The notes beneath the pieces are model-generated. The model was not told where the DNA came from. It was given only the letters and a program-made list of their open reading frames with translations, and did not search any database. Shown piece after piece: positions 63,480 through 64,000 of a stretch of DNA of 64,000 nucleotides. Position 1 is the stretch's first letter, and the number at the start of each line of letters is the position of its first letter. The position numbers and the translations under genes were made by a program. The stretch comes from Anaerolineales bacterium (GTDB lineage: Bacteria > Chloroflexota > Anaerolineae > Anaerolineales > Villigracilaceae). The DNA lies in contig JAEURJ010000013.1 of NCBI GenBank assembly GCA_016789305.1, forward strand, positions 186,001 through 250,000. Reading direction: 5' to 3'.

Positions 63480-64000
63480 TTAATCGGCGTGAATTACGTA
63501 TGGGTCGAACGCGTCGCGCAAGCCGTCTCCAATGTAGTTGATCGCCATGACAGTGATAAAGATCATCAATCCGGGATAAAACGCGATCCACGGTGCCCGA
63601 AAGACTTGATTTTGCGCGGTGGATAAAATGCTTCCCCATGTGGGTGTGGGAGGTTGTACGCCAAAGCCTAAATAACTTAACCCTGACTCGGTAATGATCG
63701 CAGAAGCCATCTGCAGTGTCCCGCTGACCAGGATGGGCCCAATGCAATTTGGGAGGATGTGCTGAACGATAATACGCAAGTGACTTCCGCCGAGTGCCCT
63801 TGTCGCTGTGATAAATTCCCGTTCGCGCAGGACCAGAAAAAGTCCACGGACGAGGCGCGCGGGCCACATCCAGGAAAGGGCGGCGATGATGATGATCACA
63901 ACGAGGACGCTGTTTTGCAGCCAGGGCACCTGTTGCTCGCGCAGAAACCCTGCGAGAAGAATTAGGACGAAGATGGTGGGAAGTGTGAGAAAGGCGTCCG
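63480..64000 (-). CDS. ABC transporter permease (DppC/OppC-like), partial
   Basis: The frame is open from the stop at 63480 to the window edge, so the N-terminus lies outside; about 173 residues are seen. The EAA-type loop reads REREFITATRALGGSHLRIIVQH (given in parts: REREFITATRALGGSH then LRIIVQH), the contact with the ATPase, and at least three membrane helices are visible. The C-terminal GDGLRDAFDP is typical of DppC/OppC. It forms the inner-membrane channel for the substrate-binding protein encoded directly after it. Confidence 0.88.
   Translation of the reverse strand, partial: DAFLTLPTIFVLILLAGFLREQQVPWLQNSVLVVIIIIAALSWMWPARLVRGLFLVLREREFITATRALGGSHLRIIVQHILPNCIGPILVSGTLQMASAIITESGLSYLGFGVQPPTPTWGSILSTAQNQVFRAPWIAFYPGLMIFITVMAINYIGDGLRDAFDPYVIHAD

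Noticed and set aside
63439..63867. Upstream extension of the substrate-binding protein
   Set aside because: It lies within the permease gene in another frame and would remove the lipoprotein signal.
1..64000. tRNA, rRNA, CRISPR arrays, insertion sequences, phage genes
   Set aside because: Intergenic regions were read on both strands; no cloverleaf, regular spacer-repeat array, transposase or integrase was found. A covariance-model scan would be decisive.

Overview
The window looks like a stretch of chromosome from a member of the Chloroflexota, most likely class Anaerolineae. That placement is an inference from gene content and protein style: a two-NuoM complex I, a b-delta fusion in a split F-type ATPase, a complete V/A-type ATPase operon, many lipoproteins with short Ser/Thr/Pro-rich linkers, and repeated VWA, matrixin and SH3 proteins. 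No rRNA, tRNA, CRISPR array, insertion sequence or phage gene was seen. Nearly all DNA is coding, and operons usually end in strong hairpin terminators.

Layout. 1-3.4 kb: the end of an APC-type permease, a choline-kinase-like phosphotransferase, a nucleotidyltransferase-fold protein, a tiny membrane protein and a lipoprotein. 3.5-12.7 kb: the membrane arm of complex I (nuoA, H, J, K, L, M, M, N) without the peripheral-arm genes. 12.8-15.2 kb: an F-type ATPase membrane-sector cluster (AtpI/Z-like, a, c, b-delta fusion) with no F1 genes. 15.4-24.2 kb: a complete V/A-type ATPase operon (G/H, C, I, K, F, E, A, B, D). 24.3-27.2 kb: a F420/NADP-oxidoreductase-like protein, a MurE-like ligase and an acetyltransferase.

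27.2-45.3 kb is almost entirely minus strand and accessory in character: a deoxynucleoside-kinase-like protein and a secreted matrixin; a three-gene operon of a C39-like peptidase with SH3 repeats, a SLATT/DUF4231-like membrane protein and a TIR-like/TPR/SLOG-like protein; an amidohydrolase; a metallophosphoesterase; a tandem-duplicated C39-like protein coupled to a HlyIII/PAQR membrane protein; lipoproteins; a cytochrome P450; and a REC / degenerate GGDEF / GT2 glycosyltransferase fusion.

45.4-50.4 kb (plus): alaS, preceded by a 25-codon leader ORF with nine alanine codons, a Rho-independent terminator and a competing antiterminator pairing, which together look like a classical attenuator; then an SDR enzyme and a membrane diguanylate cyclase. 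50.4-58.9 kb (minus): an ebo-like cluster (EboE-like TIM-barrel protein, LuxS, sugar-phosphate-cyclase-like EboD, a UbiG-like methyltransferase, UbiA/EboC-like prenyltransferase), followed by GH13 and GH31 glucosidases. 59.2-64 kb: a VWA lipoprotein, a HAD phosphatase, and an oligopeptide-type ABC substrate-binding protein with the end of its permease.

The points I consider most worth following are the alaS attenuator, the C39/SLATT/TIR-SLOG operon, the ebo-like cluster with luxS, and the 2M-type complex I.
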